A stretch of 64,000 nt of DNA from Solimonas sp. K1W22B-7 (GCF_003428335.1 NZ_CP031704.1:4278001-4342000), one strand, 5' to 3'. Numbered from the stretch's first letter, positions 52,193 through 63,622 are shown. Numbers and translations: made by a program. Notes: generated by a model not told the origin, from the sequence alone.

Positions 52193-52251
52193 GAAGTCTT
52201 AACGAAGTCCTGAAATCCGCCTGAATTCTTCTTGAGCAAGTCTTGAATCCA
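52193..52251 (-). repeat. Phased direct repeats AAGTCYTGAA upstream of the 141-residue membrane protein
   Basis: AAGTCTTAA (52194), AAGTCCTGAA (52205) and AAGTCTTGAA (52238) start 11 and 33 bases apart, so all lie on one face of the helix; a looser CTGAAGTCC lies at 52283. Direct repeats with about 11-bp spacing are typical binding sites for OmpR/PhoB-type winged-helix proteins. Confidence 0.5.
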
Positions 52252-52369
52252 GGCGCTTTTGTGACGTGGGTCGCGGGAATTCCTGAAGTCCGGCCGGCTC
52301 CTGCCGGGGTTGAGCCCGGCCGCGTTCGCCGCTAGGCTGCGCCCCTTTCCCAGGCCACCCTCCCCCGCC

Positions 52370-53029
52370 ATGTCCGCTGTCCGCCCCCTGATGCTGGCCA
52401 TCCAGCAACGCGATCTCGAAGCCGCCAAGGCTGCCCTGGAGCGCGACGCCTCCCAGGCCACCGACGCCATCCCCGGCGGCCTGTCGCCGCTGATGTTCGC
52501 GCTCTACAACGGCGCCCTCGACATCGCCCAGCTGCTCAAGGGCTTCCGCCCGCTGGACGTGTTCGAGGCCGCCGCATGCAACGACGCCCGCCGCGTCGCC
52601 GAACTGGTCGCGGCGCAGCCGGCGCTGACCACCGAATACAGCCCCGACGGCTGGACCCCGCTGCACCTCGCCGCCTTCCTCGGCTCGCGCGAGGCCGTGT
52701 TCGTATTGCTGGGCCTGTCCGCGCCGATGGAAGCGGTCTCGCAGAACCCCATGGCCAACACGCCGATGCACGCCGCCATCGCCGGCCCCGCCGGCGAAGC
52801 GCTGGCGCCGCTGCTGATCGGTTTCGGGGCAGACGTGAAATACGTCGGCGGCAGCGGCGTCAGCGCCCTGCACCTGGCCGCCTCGCGCGGCTTCGAGGGC
52901 CTGTGCAAGCTGCTGCTGTCGCGCGGCGCCGACCGCCAGGGCCGCACCGAAGACGGCAAGACCGCCGCCGAGATCGCGCGTGAGCGCGGGCACCTGAATA
53001 CCGCGGCGATGCTGGACCTGGCGGTCTAG
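52370..53029 (+). CDS. Ankyrin-repeat protein
   Basis: 219 residues made of about six ankyrin units, the clearest being DGWTPLHLAAFLGSREAVFVL and SGVSALHLAASRGFEGLCKLL followed by DGKTAAEIARERGH. There is no signal peptide or catalytic domain. It is a protein-interaction module of unknown partner. The ribosome site is weak. Confidence 0.88.
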   Translation: MSAVRPLMLAIQQRDLEAAKAALERDASQATDAIPGGLSPLMFALYNGALDIAQLLKGFRPLDVFEAAACNDARRVAELVAAQPALTTEYSPDGWTPLHLAAFLGSREAVFVLLGLSAPMEAVSQNPMANTPMHAAIAGPAGEALAPLLIGFGADVKYVGGSGVSALHLAASRGFEGLCKLLLSRGADRQGRTEDGKTAAEIARERGHLNTAAMLDLAV

Positions 53030-53047
53030 AAGGTTAGCTTGCTTTAC

Positions 53048-53104
53048 GTGGGAGCGGCTTTAGCCGCGATCTTTGGGCTTCATCGCGGCTAAAGCCGCTC
53101 CCAC
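53048..53104. repeat. REP-like inverted repeat (GTGGGAGCGGCTTTAGCCGC type)
   Basis: Two perfect 23-bp arms separated by 11 bases, between ankyrin and tadA 3' ends. The sequence belongs to a repeat type scattered through intergenic regions of pseudomonads and relatives. It may end both convergent transcripts. Confidence 0.88.
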
Positions 53105-53124
53105 AAAAAGAAGTCCAGGCCCAG

Positions 53125-53664
<540 letters not shown>

Positions 53665-53675
53665 TCAGCGGGCGC

Positions 53676-54713
53676 TCAGCCGGGCACCGCCACCGGGCTG
53701 CGCTCGCTGAACTGGCCGTTCCAGTACGGGTAGTAGGGATACGGCGGCGTCACCCGGCTGGCCGCGTCGAGCCGCGCCATCTGGTCCGCGTTCAGCTGCC
53801 AGCCCAGCGCGCCCAGGTTCTCCTGCAGCTGCGCCTCGTCGCGCGCGCCGATCAGCACGCTGGATACGGTCGGCCGCTGCAGCAGCCAGTTGATCGCGAT
53901 CTGCGGCAGGGTCTTGCCGGTCTCGGCCGCCACCTCCTCCATCGCGTCGATCACGCGGTACAGTTGCTCATCGCTCACCGGCGGCGCGAAGCCTGCGGTC
54001 TCGTGCAGGCGGCTGCCCTCCGGCAGCGGCTGGCCACGGCGAATCTTGCCGGTCAGGCGCCCCCAGCCCAGCGGGCTCCAGACCAGCGCGCCCAGGCCCT
54101 GATCCTGACCCAGCGGCATCAGTTCCCACTCGTAGTCGCGGCCAACCAGCGAGTAATAGGCCTGGTTGGCGACGTAGCGCTCCAGGCCCAGGCGGTCGGC
54201 GGCGGCCAGCGACTTCATCAGCTGCCAGCCGGAGAAATTGGATACGCCGAGATAACGCAGCTTGCCCTGGCGCACCAGATTGTCGAGCGTGGTCAGCACC
54301 TGCTCCACCGGCGTCTTCGCGTCGAAGGAATGCAGCTGCAGGATATCGATGTGATCGGTGTCCAGGCGCCGGAGCGCTGCATGCACGCCCTCGATGAGGT
54401 GGTGGCGCGAGGAGCCGATGTCATTGGGACCCTCGCCGACGCGCAGCGAAATCTTGGTGGAGATCAGCGCGCGCTCGCGGCGCCCCTTGAGCGCGGTGCC
54501 GAGGATCGTCTCGGAGGCACCGCTGGAATAGGCATCGGCGGTGTCGAACAGCGTGACGCCGGCATCCAGGCAGATATCGACGATGCGCCGCGCGGCGGCG
54601 ACGTCGGTATTGCCCCAGGCACTGAACAGCGGGCCCACGCCGCCGAAGGTGCCGGCACCGAAGCCGAGGGCGGGCACTTTGAAACCCGAGTTGCCGAGAT
54701 AGCGGTATTCCAT
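53676..54713 (-). CDS. Aldo/keto reductase
   Basis: 345 residues. YRYLGNSGFKVPALGFG at the start, catalytic Asp and Tyr in LFDTADAYSSGASE, the Lys in LISTKIS and the His in ILQLHSFD complete the family tetrad. It is an NADPH-dependent carbonyl reductase of the AKR group that includes YghZ and IolS-like enzymes. It is co-directional with the MFS exporter, 35 bases downstream. Confidence 0.93.
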   Translation of the reverse strand: MEYRYLGNSGFKVPALGFGAGTFGGVGPLFSAWGNTDVAAARRIVDICLDAGVTLFDTADAYSSGASETILGTALKGRRERALISTKISLRVGEGPNDIGSSRHHLIEGVHAALRRLDTDHIDILQLHSFDAKTPVEQVLTTLDNLVRQGKLRYLGVSNFSGWQLMKSLAAADRLGLERYVANQAYYSLVGRDYEWELMPLGQDQGLGALVWSPLGWGRLTGKIRRGQPLPEGSRLHETAGFAPPVSDEQLYRVIDAMEEVAAETGKTLPQIAINWLLQRPTVSSVLIGARDEAQLQENLGALGWQLNADQMARLDAASRVTPPYPYYPYWNGQFSERSPVAVPG

Positions 54714-54748
54714 GATCTTGCTCCTGTGGGGAAACGGGATGGCCGCGC

Positions 54749-55927
54749 TCAGGCGGCGATGTCGCAGGGCGCCGCGCGGCGCCGCTGCAGCGACCGGCCG
54801 GCCAAGGCCAGCGCCAGGCCCGCCACGGTGAACAGCAGGGCCACGCCGCCCAGCGCCCGCAGGCCGAATCCCTGTGCGATCGTCAGGCTGCCGGCGGCCG
54901 CGCCCAGCGCGTTGCCGAGATTGAAGGCGGCGATGTTGAGGCTGGAGGCCAGTGTCTGGCCTGCACCCGAGGCCGCCTCCAGCACGCTCAGCTGCAGCGG
55001 CGCCACCGTGGCGAAAGCGGCGATGCCGAGCACGCCGAAGAACAGCGCGGCGGCCCAGGGCGTGCCGATGGCCAGCGGCATCGCGGCGAACACCAGGGCC
55101 AGCAGCGCCAGCGTGGCAGGCACGGCCCGCGTCGGCGCCCGGTCCGCCAGGCGCCCGCCCCAGACATTGCCGAAGGCCAGGCCCAGGCCGAACAGCAACA
55201 GGATCGCCGACACCGCCTCGGCCGAGACGCCGGTGACGTCGATCAGCAGCGGCTGCACATAGGTATAGACCGCGAACACGCCGGCAAAGCCCAGCACCGT
55301 AATCCCCAGCCCCAGCAGCACCTGCGGCCGCGCCAGCACCTCGAACTCCTCGCGCAGCGGCGCCAGCTTGCCGCGCGGCGCGGCATCCGCCGGCACGAAC
55401 AGCGCGATGATCGCCAGCGCCAGCAGGCCGATCACCATCACCGCCCAGAAGGTCGCGCGCCAGCCGAAGTGCAGACCCAGCCAGGCGCCGGCCGGCACCC
55501 CTAGCAGCGTCGCCGCGGTCAGGCCGGTGAACATGATCGCGATGGCCGATGCGCGGCGCTCCACCGGCACCAGGCCGGTGGCCACGATCGAGCCGACGCC
55601 GAAGAAGGTGCCATGGGCCAGCGCGGTGACCACGCGCGCCGCCATCAGCCAGCCGTAGTCCGGCGCCAGGGCGCAGGCCAGGTTGCCCAGCGTGAAGATC
55701 GCCATCAGGCCCAGCAGCACCCGCTTCTTCGGCAGCGTGCGGGTGGCGATGGTCAGCAGCGGCGCGCCGACGGTGACGCCCAGCGCGTAGCCGGAGATCA
55801 GCAGGCCGGCGTCCTCCACCGACACCTGCAAGTCGGCGGCGACCTGCTGCAGCAGGCCCATGATGACGAATTCGGTGGTGCCGATCCCGAAGGCGCCGGC
55901 GGTCAAGGCAAGAAGTGCGATTGGCAT
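54749..55927 (-). CDS. MFS drug/metabolite exporter (DHA1 type)
   Basis: 392 residues with 12 predicted helices. GTTEFVIMGLLQQVAADL and YALGVTVGAPLLTIATRTLPKK match the AraJ/YdhP-like proton-driven exporters. It is divergent from a LysR gene with an inverted repeat between them, so its expression is probably LysR-controlled. Confidence 0.92.
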   Translation of the reverse strand: MPIALLALTAGAFGIGTTEFVIMGLLQQVAADLQVSVEDAGLLISGYALGVTVGAPLLTIATRTLPKKRVLLGLMAIFTLGNLACALAPDYGWLMAARVVTALAHGTFFGVGSIVATGLVPVERRASAIAIMFTGLTAATLLGVPAGAWLGLHFGWRATFWAVMVIGLLALAIIALFVPADAAPRGKLAPLREEFEVLARPQVLLGLGITVLGFAGVFAVYTYVQPLLIDVTGVSAEAVSAILLLFGLGLAFGNVWGGRLADRAPTRAVPATLALLALVFAAMPLAIGTPWAAALFFGVLGIAAFATVAPLQLSVLEAASGAGQTLASSLNIAAFNLGNALGAAAGSLTIAQGFGLRALGGVALLFTVAGLALALAGRSLQRRRAAPCDIAA

Positions 55928-55987
55928 AGTGGGCGCACTGTAGGCGCCGCCGCCCTGGATGAATATCCGGACGCATGGACATACACT

Positions 55988-56004
55988 TGTGACTTCAAAT
56001 CACA
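55988..56004 (+). promoter_or_regulatory. LysR-type inverted repeat TGTGA-N7-TCACA
   Basis: A symmetric site in the 89-base divergent region between the MFS and LysR genes, 12 bases before the LysR ATG. The position fits LysR autoregulation and control of the exporter. The half-sites also resemble CRP, but the spacer is 7 rather than 6. Confidence 0.6.
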
Positions 56005-56016
56005 GGATCAGACGCC

Positions 56017-56964
56017 ATGCCGCGCATCGAGATCAACCGCTCCGGCGAGATGGAGGCCTTCGTGCTGGTGGTGGACCGCGGCGGCTTCTCCGCGGCGGCA
56101 CGGGCCCTGGGCATGACGCCCTCGGCGATCAGCAAGCTGGTCGCCCGCCTGGAAGCGCGCCTCGGCACGCAGCTGGTGCACCGCTCCACCCGCAAGCTGC
56201 AGCTCACCGCCGAGGGCCAGCAGTTCTACGACGCCAGCCAGCGCGTGCTGGGCGACCTGGACGAAGCCGAGCGCGGCGTCGCCGCCGACACCACGCCGCG
56301 CGGCCGCGTGTCGATCAACACCAGCACCTCCTTCGGCACGCAGGTGCTGCTGCCGCTGGTGCCGCGCTTCATGGAGCTGTACCCGCAGCTGGCACTGGAC
56401 ATCGCCCTGACCGACCGCGTCGTTGACCTGATCGACGAGCGCGCCGACATCGCCGTGCGCTGGGGACCGCTGCCCTCCTCCGCCCTGGTCGCAAGACACC
56501 TGGGCGAAACCACGCAGGCCATCGTCGCCTCACCGGCCTATCTCAAGCGGCACGGCACGCCACTGAAGCCGCAGGACCTCGCCGCGCACCAGCAACTGGA
56601 TTTCAGCTACCGCCGCCGCGTGCCCGACTGGCCGCTGCGGGTCGGCGGCAAGCCACTCGACGTGCCCGTGCGCGGCCACATCCGCAGCAGCGACGGCGAG
56701 GCGCTACGCCATCTCGCCGTCGCCGGCATCGGCCTCGCGCGGCTGTCACGCTACCACGTGCAGGCCGACCTGGACGCAGGGCGGCTGGTGGCGGTGCTGG
56801 AGAAGTACAACCCGATGGAAACAGAACCCATCCACGCCTTGTACCTCGGCAAGCCCGGCAGGCTGCCGTCACGCGTCAGGGTGGTGCTGGACTTCCTGGT
56901 GGCGCGGCTGGCGGAGGATGCGCGGCTCAGGGGGACGGCGGTGCCACGCAGCACGAAGCGCTAG
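56017..56964 (+). CDS. LysR-family transcriptional regulator
   Basis: 315 residues. The N-terminal HTH has GGFSAAARALGMTPSAISKLVARLE and a substrate-binding domain follows, with AFVLVVDRGGFS near the start and typical FSYRRRVPDW. Divergent transcription from the MFS/aldo-keto reductase pair indicates that those are its targets. Confidence 0.93.
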   Translation: MPRIEINRSGEMEAFVLVVDRGGFSAAARALGMTPSAISKLVARLEARLGTQLVHRSTRKLQLTAEGQQFYDASQRVLGDLDEAERGVAADTTPRGRVSINTSTSFGTQVLLPLVPRFMELYPQLALDIALTDRVVDLIDERADIAVRWGPLPSSALVARHLGETTQAIVASPAYLKRHGTPLKPQDLAAHQQLDFSYRRRVPDWPLRVGGKPLDVPVRGHIRSSDGEALRHLAVAGIGLARLSRYHVQADLDAGRLVAVLEKYNPMETEPIHALYLGKPGRLPSRVRVVLDFLVARLAEDARLRGTAVPRSTKR

Positions 56965-56981
56965 CGGGATGATTCGCGACG

Positions 56982-57845
56982 CTACTCTGAAGGGAAATCG
57001 GGCAGTGGCCCCTCGGAAGCAATATCCGTCCATGCGCTTACATTCTGCCACCGCTCAGCAGCAGCATTTCTCGCCGCGTCAGCTCCAAGTGCTCCCTGGA
57101 ATGCATCTGAGCCGAGGAGGATGTGGGGCGGCAGACGATCAGCTCCAGCGACACCGATGACAACCCGCGCGACCTTTTCAGGATCGCTGGGTTCATTGCC
57201 CCAATAGGCTTCCAGTTGCCGAACAGTTTCCCCAACCGAGGCATCATAGTCCGGCAACATGGGGGGCACGCTTCCAAACGCTCGCTTACCCCAATTGGTG
57301 CGCATGCCGCCTGGTTCGAGTGCGGTCACTTTGACCCCAAACGGTGCGGCTTCAAGAGCGATTGTCTCGGCAAAGCCACCCACCGCCCACTTGGAAGCAA
57401 TATAAGCAGCGTTACCCGCCAAGGCAGATCGACCACCGACGGACGAGATCTGGATGATATGACCGCTCCTCTGTCGGCGCATCCCAGGAAGGGCGGCCCG
57501 GGTGAGGTTCACGACACCAAAGAAATTGGTTTCCACAACACGGCGAAAGTCATTCGATGAAACCTCCTCAAATGGCCGCGTTTCACCAAACCCTGCATTG
57601 TTCACGAGAACATCAAGGCGTCCGAAAGCCGAGATGGCAGCGTCTACGGCTGTGATGCTCTCTCGCTCATCGGTAACATCGAGACGGACCGGTACTACGC
57701 GAGAACCATAAGACCTAACCAAGTCATCCAACTGGTTCACGTCGCGCGCAGTCGCGACGACACGATGGCCCGCCTCCAGCGCTTTTGCTGTGATTGCCCG
57801 GCCCAAGCCGGAGCCACTACCTGTAACAAGCCATACCTTAGACAT
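56982..57845 (-). CDS. SDR of lower-GC origin
   Basis: About 287 residues from MSKVWLVTG; an ATG six codons earlier is possible. VTGSGSGLGRAI, NNAGFGE, SSVGG and YIASK are intact, and the cofactor loop TARDVNQLDDL is typical of classical SDRs. Codon use is visibly less GC-rich than in the flanking genes, with many A/T third positions. It is divergent from an AraC regulator of similar composition. Confidence 0.9.
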   Translation of the reverse strand: MSKVWLVTGSGSGLGRAITAKALEAGHRVVATARDVNQLDDLVRSYGSRVVPVRLDVTDERESITAVDAAISAFGRLDVLVNNAGFGETRPFEEVSSNDFRRVVETNFFGVVNLTRAALPGMRRQRSGHIIQISSVGGRSALAGNAAYIASKWAVGGFAETIALEAAPFGVKVTALEPGGMRTNWGKRAFGSVPPMLPDYDASVGETVRQLEAYWGNEPSDPEKVARVVIGVAGADRLPPHILLGSDAFQGALGADAARNAAAERWQNVSAWTDIASEGPLPDFPSE

Positions 57846-57995
57846 ACTCGATCTCGTATCCATCAGTTCGTGATGGATCCAACTCTATGCATGGCTGCAG
57901 GTGGCCGTTAGCCCGATCCTTCCCAATTATTGCCTGATCGTCTTGCCGGGCGCGGATTCCTTGTCCGAGCAACAGCCCCGGGGCACAATGACTCC

Positions 57996-58964
57996 ATGGT
58001 TCTGATGAACAACGCCCGGCCTCAGCCGGCTTGGCCCGATGAAGACCCCGAGAGCGCGTCGCTGCGCACGCGCCTTCGCTCATATCTGTTGGCGCACTTG
58101 CCTGAAGCTGGCGACCACGTATCCGCGTTGCCCGGCCTGACCCTGTATCGTCGCGATGGACCCACCGAACCCGCGTCGATGCTTTACGAGCCCAGCGTCG
58201 GCTTCGTCGTTCAGGGCCGCAAGCGTGTCGTCTTGGGCTCGGATGCCTATGAGTATGACGCGGCCAAATTTGTTCTGACGGCGGTGGATTTACCCACGAT
58301 CTCGCATGTGCTGGAGGCCAGTCCCAGCCGACCCTGCCTGTCCATGATGCTGAAGCTGGACTTTGCCATGGCGCAGGCAATCGGAGGGGAGATCGACCTG
58401 CAAGGCATCGCCGCGACGAGCAACGCCGAATCCGGCATGACTTTTGGGCATATGACCACGGAACTGCTTGACGCTTTCGTGCGATTTTCCGCGCTTGCCG
58501 ACAAGCCTCAGGACATTGCGATCATGGCGCCGCTGGTGCTGCGCGAAATTACATATCGTCTGCTGATGGGGCCGTCGGGCGGCCATCTTCGTCGCATTGC
58601 CAGACAAGACCCCCGGCGCGACAGAATCCTGGCTGCAATCGCTTGGCTACGCGAGCATTACGCTGAAGCGATCCGCATCGAGGATTTGGCGGAAATGGCT
58701 GCAATGGGGGTTTCGACTCTGCACCATCACTTCAGCGCCATCACGCACATGAGTCCGCTGCAGTATCAGAAGCACATTCGGCTCCATGAAGCGCGACGTC
58801 TGCTATTGACCGAGGGGCTGGACGCAACCTCTGCCGCGTATCGTGTCGGCTATGAAAGCGTGACCCAGTTCAGTCGCGAGTACAGGCGACTGTTCGGCAA
58901 TCCCCCCATTCGCGACATCTTGCTGCTACGCGGCGGCTTGAATGAACAGCCTGACAGTCCCTGA
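57996..58964 (+). CDS. AraC-family transcriptional regulator
   Basis: 322 residues from the ATG of MVLMNN; the second ATG three codons on is an alternative. The N-terminal AraC_N domain (LYEPSVGFVVQGRKRVVLG) is of the YqhC-like type. The C-terminal double HTH has IEDLAEMAAMGVSTLHHHF and AAYRVGYESVTQFSREYRRL. YqhC-type regulators commonly control adjacent oxidoreductases, here the divergent SDR. Composition is similarly lower in GC. Confidence 0.92.
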   Translation: MVLMNNARPQPAWPDEDPESASLRTRLRSYLLAHLPEAGDHVSALPGLTLYRRDGPTEPASMLYEPSVGFVVQGRKRVVLGSDAYEYDAAKFVLTAVDLPTISHVLEASPSRPCLSMMLKLDFAMAQAIGGEIDLQGIAATSNAESGMTFGHMTTELLDAFVRFSALADKPQDIAIMAPLVLREITYRLLMGPSGGHLRRIARQDPRRDRILAAIAWLREHYAEAIRIEDLAEMAAMGVSTLHHHFSAITHMSPLQYQKHIRLHEARRLLLTEGLDATSAAYRVGYESVTQFSREYRRLFGNPPIRDILLLRGGLNEQPDSP

Positions 58965-59025
58965 AATCCATTGCGCTGGCCTCGCTGAAGAACCTATCGA
59001 CGGGCGGCCATCACGGACATTGAGC

Positions 59026-59925
59026 TCACAGGAGCGGTTTTACTTTCGTCATTTCGATCGAGAGATCCCAGAGCCGTTTGGCGACATCGGGATTCTTTGC
59101 ACGCTGATCGATATGAGCACGGGTTGCGGGTCCCGCGCTCTCCCCCCTTCGCGAAGGCCCATAGTACTCCCCACCCCGTGCGCGCTCGTCCGTGGCGGCC
59201 AGCAGTGTCGGCCACGCACCGCTGGCGGCACTATTGACCAGGGGACGCAGCACAGGGAGAAAGATCCGGACCCACTTGGGTAAATAACGGCTCAGCTCCG
59301 TATCCGCCAAACCCGGATGGGCGGCAACGCAGATCGCCTTGGTGTCGAGGGTGGCCAGTCGGGCGTTCAGGTCCAGGGAAAAGACCAGGTTGGCGAGCTT
59401 GCTGGAACCATACTGCTTGAAGGCATCGTAGTGCGTATGAGCGTTGATGTCTTCGAAGTTGATGAAGCCCATCTTGTGCGCGTTCGAGGACAGGACCACG
59501 ATTCGCGTGCCGTCGGCCATCAGCTTGGGCAGCAATCGGCCGGTGAGGGCGAAGTGCCCGAAGTGATTCACCCCCATCTGGCTTTCGAAGCCCTGTCGGG
59601 TTCGCTGCAGTGGCGGAACCATCAGCCCCGCGTTGTTGATCAGCACGTCGATCTTCGGCTCGCGCGACAGCACATCGGCCGCCGCGGCCACGGAGTCCAG
59701 GTCCGCCAGGTCCAGCGCTACGAACTTCAGGTCGGCCGTGGGGGCATGCTTGCGGATGGCGTCCATTGCGCCGCGCGCAAGGGCTTCCGAGCGGCACATC
59801 AGGATGACCCTCCCGCCCTTCATGGCCAAGGCGCGCGCCGTCTGAAAGCCGAGGCCGGTGTTGGCGCCCGTAATGGCGAAAGTCTTGCCAGACTGATTGC
59901 CCAGGTTCTGTTCGGTAAAGCCCAT
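59026..59925 (-). CDS. SDR, retinol dehydrogenase/protochlorophyllide reductase-like
   Basis: 299 residues. ITGANTGLGFQTARAL, NNAGLMVPP, VNHFGHFALTGRLLPKL and YGSSKLAN place it in the RDH/POR-like SDR group. The substrate is unknown. The AraC gene at 57996 is convergent to it; the DsbA-like gene lies upstream on the same strand. Confidence 0.9.
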   Translation of the reverse strand: MGFTEQNLGNQSGKTFAITGANTGLGFQTARALAMKGGRVILMCRSEALARGAMDAIRKHAPTADLKFVALDLADLDSVAAAADVLSREPKIDVLINNAGLMVPPLQRTRQGFESQMGVNHFGHFALTGRLLPKLMADGTRIVVLSSNAHKMGFINFEDINAHTHYDAFKQYGSSKLANLVFSLDLNARLATLDTKAICVAAHPGLADTELSRYLPKWVRIFLPVLRPLVNSAASGAWPTLLAATDERARGGEYYGPSRRGESAGPATRAHIDQRAKNPDVAKRLWDLSIEMTKVKPLL

Positions 59926-60030
59926 TGCGATCTCTCTTTCTGTTGATGGGGGTGCTAGGAGGCCGATGCGGCGGTCGCTTGAACGACGCCGGCGCAGGGC
60001 ATGAGGGAATGTGAGTCGCGGTGGATCACG

Positions 60031-60681
60031 TTAAGCGGCCCTCTCCGACGCAAGCTGCCTCAGAGTGCTCTCGTACTGTTCGGGCGATTGCGAGCCGCTG
60101 ATCACATGGCTGCCGTTGATCATGATGAAAGGGACAGCTTTCACGCCACGACATCGCCAGAGCTGCTCGTCCGCGCGGACGTCTTCGTCATGTCGTCCGC
60201 TCGAAAGGACCTCGCGAGCCGCCTGTGGATCGAGGCCAGCCTCGACGGCGGCGGCGATCAGGACACCGTGCTCCGAGGGATTCAGTCCCTTTGAGAAGTA
60301 CGCGGCGAAGAGCAGGCGCTTCAGCTCCAGCTGGCGGCCCTGGAGCCCCGCCCAATGCAGCAGACGATGCGCGTCGTGGGTGTTGTAGATGCCCGAGGCA
60401 TCGCTGTAGTTCATCGTGAAGCCGAGCCCCGCCACCTGCCGGGTTCCCTGGGCGCAGCCATTGCGGACATCCGCGGCCGAGATACCGAATTTGCGGTTCA
60501 GGTTGGCCGCAAGGCTCTCGCCCTCGGGCGGCAGGTCCGGATTCAGCTGATACGGGTGAAAACGCAACGTAGTTGCGATCACGTCGCTCGTCCGCTCAAG
60601 GGCGATCTCGAGCGCGAGAAGGCCTGCGAGGCAAAAGGGACAGGAAACGTCCGACACGAAGTCGATGGTCATCTTGGTCAT
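60031..60681 (-). CDS. DsbA/FrnE-family thiol oxidoreductase
   Basis: 216 residues with thioredoxin-fold motif SCPFC (about 13-17), an all-helical insert and the cis-Pro loop KAVPFIMING. The IDFVSDVSCPFC start and ISGSQSPEQY end are typical of FrnE-like cytoplasmic polyketide or stress oxidoreductases. There is no signal peptide. It is divergent from a LysR gene and probably controlled by it. Confidence 0.93.
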   Translation of the reverse strand: MTKMTIDFVSDVSCPFCLAGLLALEIALERTSDVIATTLRFHPYQLNPDLPPEGESLAANLNRKFGISAADVRNGCAQGTRQVAGLGFTMNYSDASGIYNTHDAHRLLHWAGLQGRQLELKRLLFAAYFSKGLNPSEHGVLIAAAVEAGLDPQAAREVLSSGRHDEDVRADEQLWRCRGVKAVPFIMINGSHVISGSQSPEQYESTLRQLASERAA

Positions 60682-60805
60682 GGCTCAGCTCACGCATCGC
60701 GAGAAAGGGGGTCCCGCTTTGGAAGTGGACCGCTTGTGCGGTGGAATGGATTGGAGCTTAGGCGCCTTGATTGAAGAAATAATCGTTAGCACGGGACCAG
60801 GGTCT

Positions 60806-60820
60806 TGAACTTCAAGTTCA
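60806..60820 (+). promoter_or_regulatory. LysR-type palindrome TGAACTTCAAGTTCA
   Basis: Near-perfect inverted repeat with a single central base, 33 bases before the LysR ATG, in the divergent region with the DsbA-like gene. The likely operator of that LysR. Confidence 0.65.
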
Positions 60821-60853
60821 CAAACCGCTTCGAGAATCGGCTATGGTCATCGC

Positions 60854-61792
60854 ATGAAGCGCGACCTGTTCGACGGATTGACCCATTTCCTGGCCGTGGC
60901 GCGGCACGGGGGCTTTACCCCTGCCGCCGAAGCGCTGGACATGACGCCGACCGCGATGAGCAAGGCGATCCGGGTACTGGAGGCGCGCTATCAGACCAAG
61001 CTGTTCCAGCGCACAACACGCCGCGTCCGGTTGACCGAGGCGGGAGCGGAGCTCTATCAGCGCCTGGAGCGCGCGGCCAACGAGGTCAGCGAAGCGCTGC
61101 AGGCCCTCAGCGTGGCCCAACTCGTGCCGACCGGCACGTTACGGCTTACTGTGCCGCACATGGCCATGGAGCGCATGATCGAGCCCATCCTGGAGCGGTT
61201 TCAGGAGCTGTATCCCATGGTCAAGCTCGACATCTCGCTCAACGATGTGCTCGTGGACCTCGTCGCTGAAGGCTTCGACGCCGGCGTCCGGCTCGGCGAG
61301 TCGATCGACCAGGACATGGTCGCCATCCGCCTGACGCCGGAGAACCGCTGGGCCATCGCCGCGAGCCCTGCCTATCTGGCGAAGGCCGGACGGCCGAAGC
61401 GGCTTGAAGACCTGCCGCGGCACAAGGCGGTCCTGTACCGCTTTCCGACGAACCGGTCGCTCTACGTCTGGGAGTTCGAACGCAACGGCAAGACCATCAA
61501 GGTCCGGATGCCCGAGCAGTTGATCGTCGACGACCGGCTGGCGGCTGTCCGGCTCGCGAAGCGCGGCCTTGGCCTCGCCTTCGTGGGAGAGATGGAGGTG
61601 GCAGAGGAAGTCGAGCGTGGCGAGCTTGAGCTGATGTTCGAGGAGTTCATCCCGCGCGACGCCGGGTTGTTTCTTTACTTTCCAGCTGCGATGCAGAGTC
61701 AGCCGAAGCTGCGGGCCTTCATCGATCTCGCGAAGAGCCTGGCGACGACCACGAAGGCAAGGCGGCCGCGCGGCGGCCGCTCAGCCTCATGA
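60854..61792 (+). CDS. LysR-family transcriptional regulator
   Basis: 312 residues. The HTH has GGFTPAAEALDMTPTAMSKAIRVLE, followed by TTRRVRLTEAGAELY and a substrate-binding domain with LVDLVAEGFDAGVRLGESIDQDM. It belongs to the common LysR group acting on neighbouring oxidoreductases; the likely targets are the divergent DsbA-like gene and the SDR behind it. Confidence 0.93.
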   Translation: MKRDLFDGLTHFLAVARHGGFTPAAEALDMTPTAMSKAIRVLEARYQTKLFQRTTRRVRLTEAGAELYQRLERAANEVSEALQALSVAQLVPTGTLRLTVPHMAMERMIEPILERFQELYPMVKLDISLNDVLVDLVAEGFDAGVRLGESIDQDMVAIRLTPENRWAIAASPAYLAKAGRPKRLEDLPRHKAVLYRFPTNRSLYVWEFERNGKTIKVRMPEQLIVDDRLAAVRLAKRGLGLAFVGEMEVAEEVERGELELMFEEFIPRDAGLFLYFPAAMQSQPKLRAFIDLAKSLATTTKARRPRGGRSAS

Positions 61793-61830
61793 TGTTTGGC
61801 GATTGAACCAGTCGGTCCGCGCGAGAAAGA

Positions 61831-63402
<1,572 letters not shown>

Positions 63403-63412
63403 GCCGGAGGGA

Positions 63413-63622
63413 TCAGGTACGACGTTGTGCGGCTCGCGCCGCCAGTTGTGCAAGAAGACGGCCCTGGGATTCCAGGGCATGCAGCTTTTCGGCGAAATTC
63501 ATGGCACCGAAGCGCCGCCGCCGCTCTTCCTCTTCGGCACGGTTGTGCGCCGCCCAGGCCTCTCGTTCAGCCGCGCTCAGGGGCTTAACGGTCGATGATG
63601 GATTCGAGGAAGAGGATGTCAT
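63413..63622 (-). CDS. Small charged protein of 69 residues
   Basis: The ORF overlaps the end of the nucleotidyltransferase-like gene by 38 bases and ends 10 bases before guaA. It has an Arg/Glu-rich helix ([22 protein letters not shown]), then a hydrophobic-charged tail. No domain is assigned. It may be the partner protein of the upstream gene. Confidence 0.5.
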   Translation of the reverse strand: MTSSSSNPSSTVKPLSAAEREAWAAHNRAEEEERRRRFGAMNFAEKLHALESQGRLLAQLAARAAQRRT

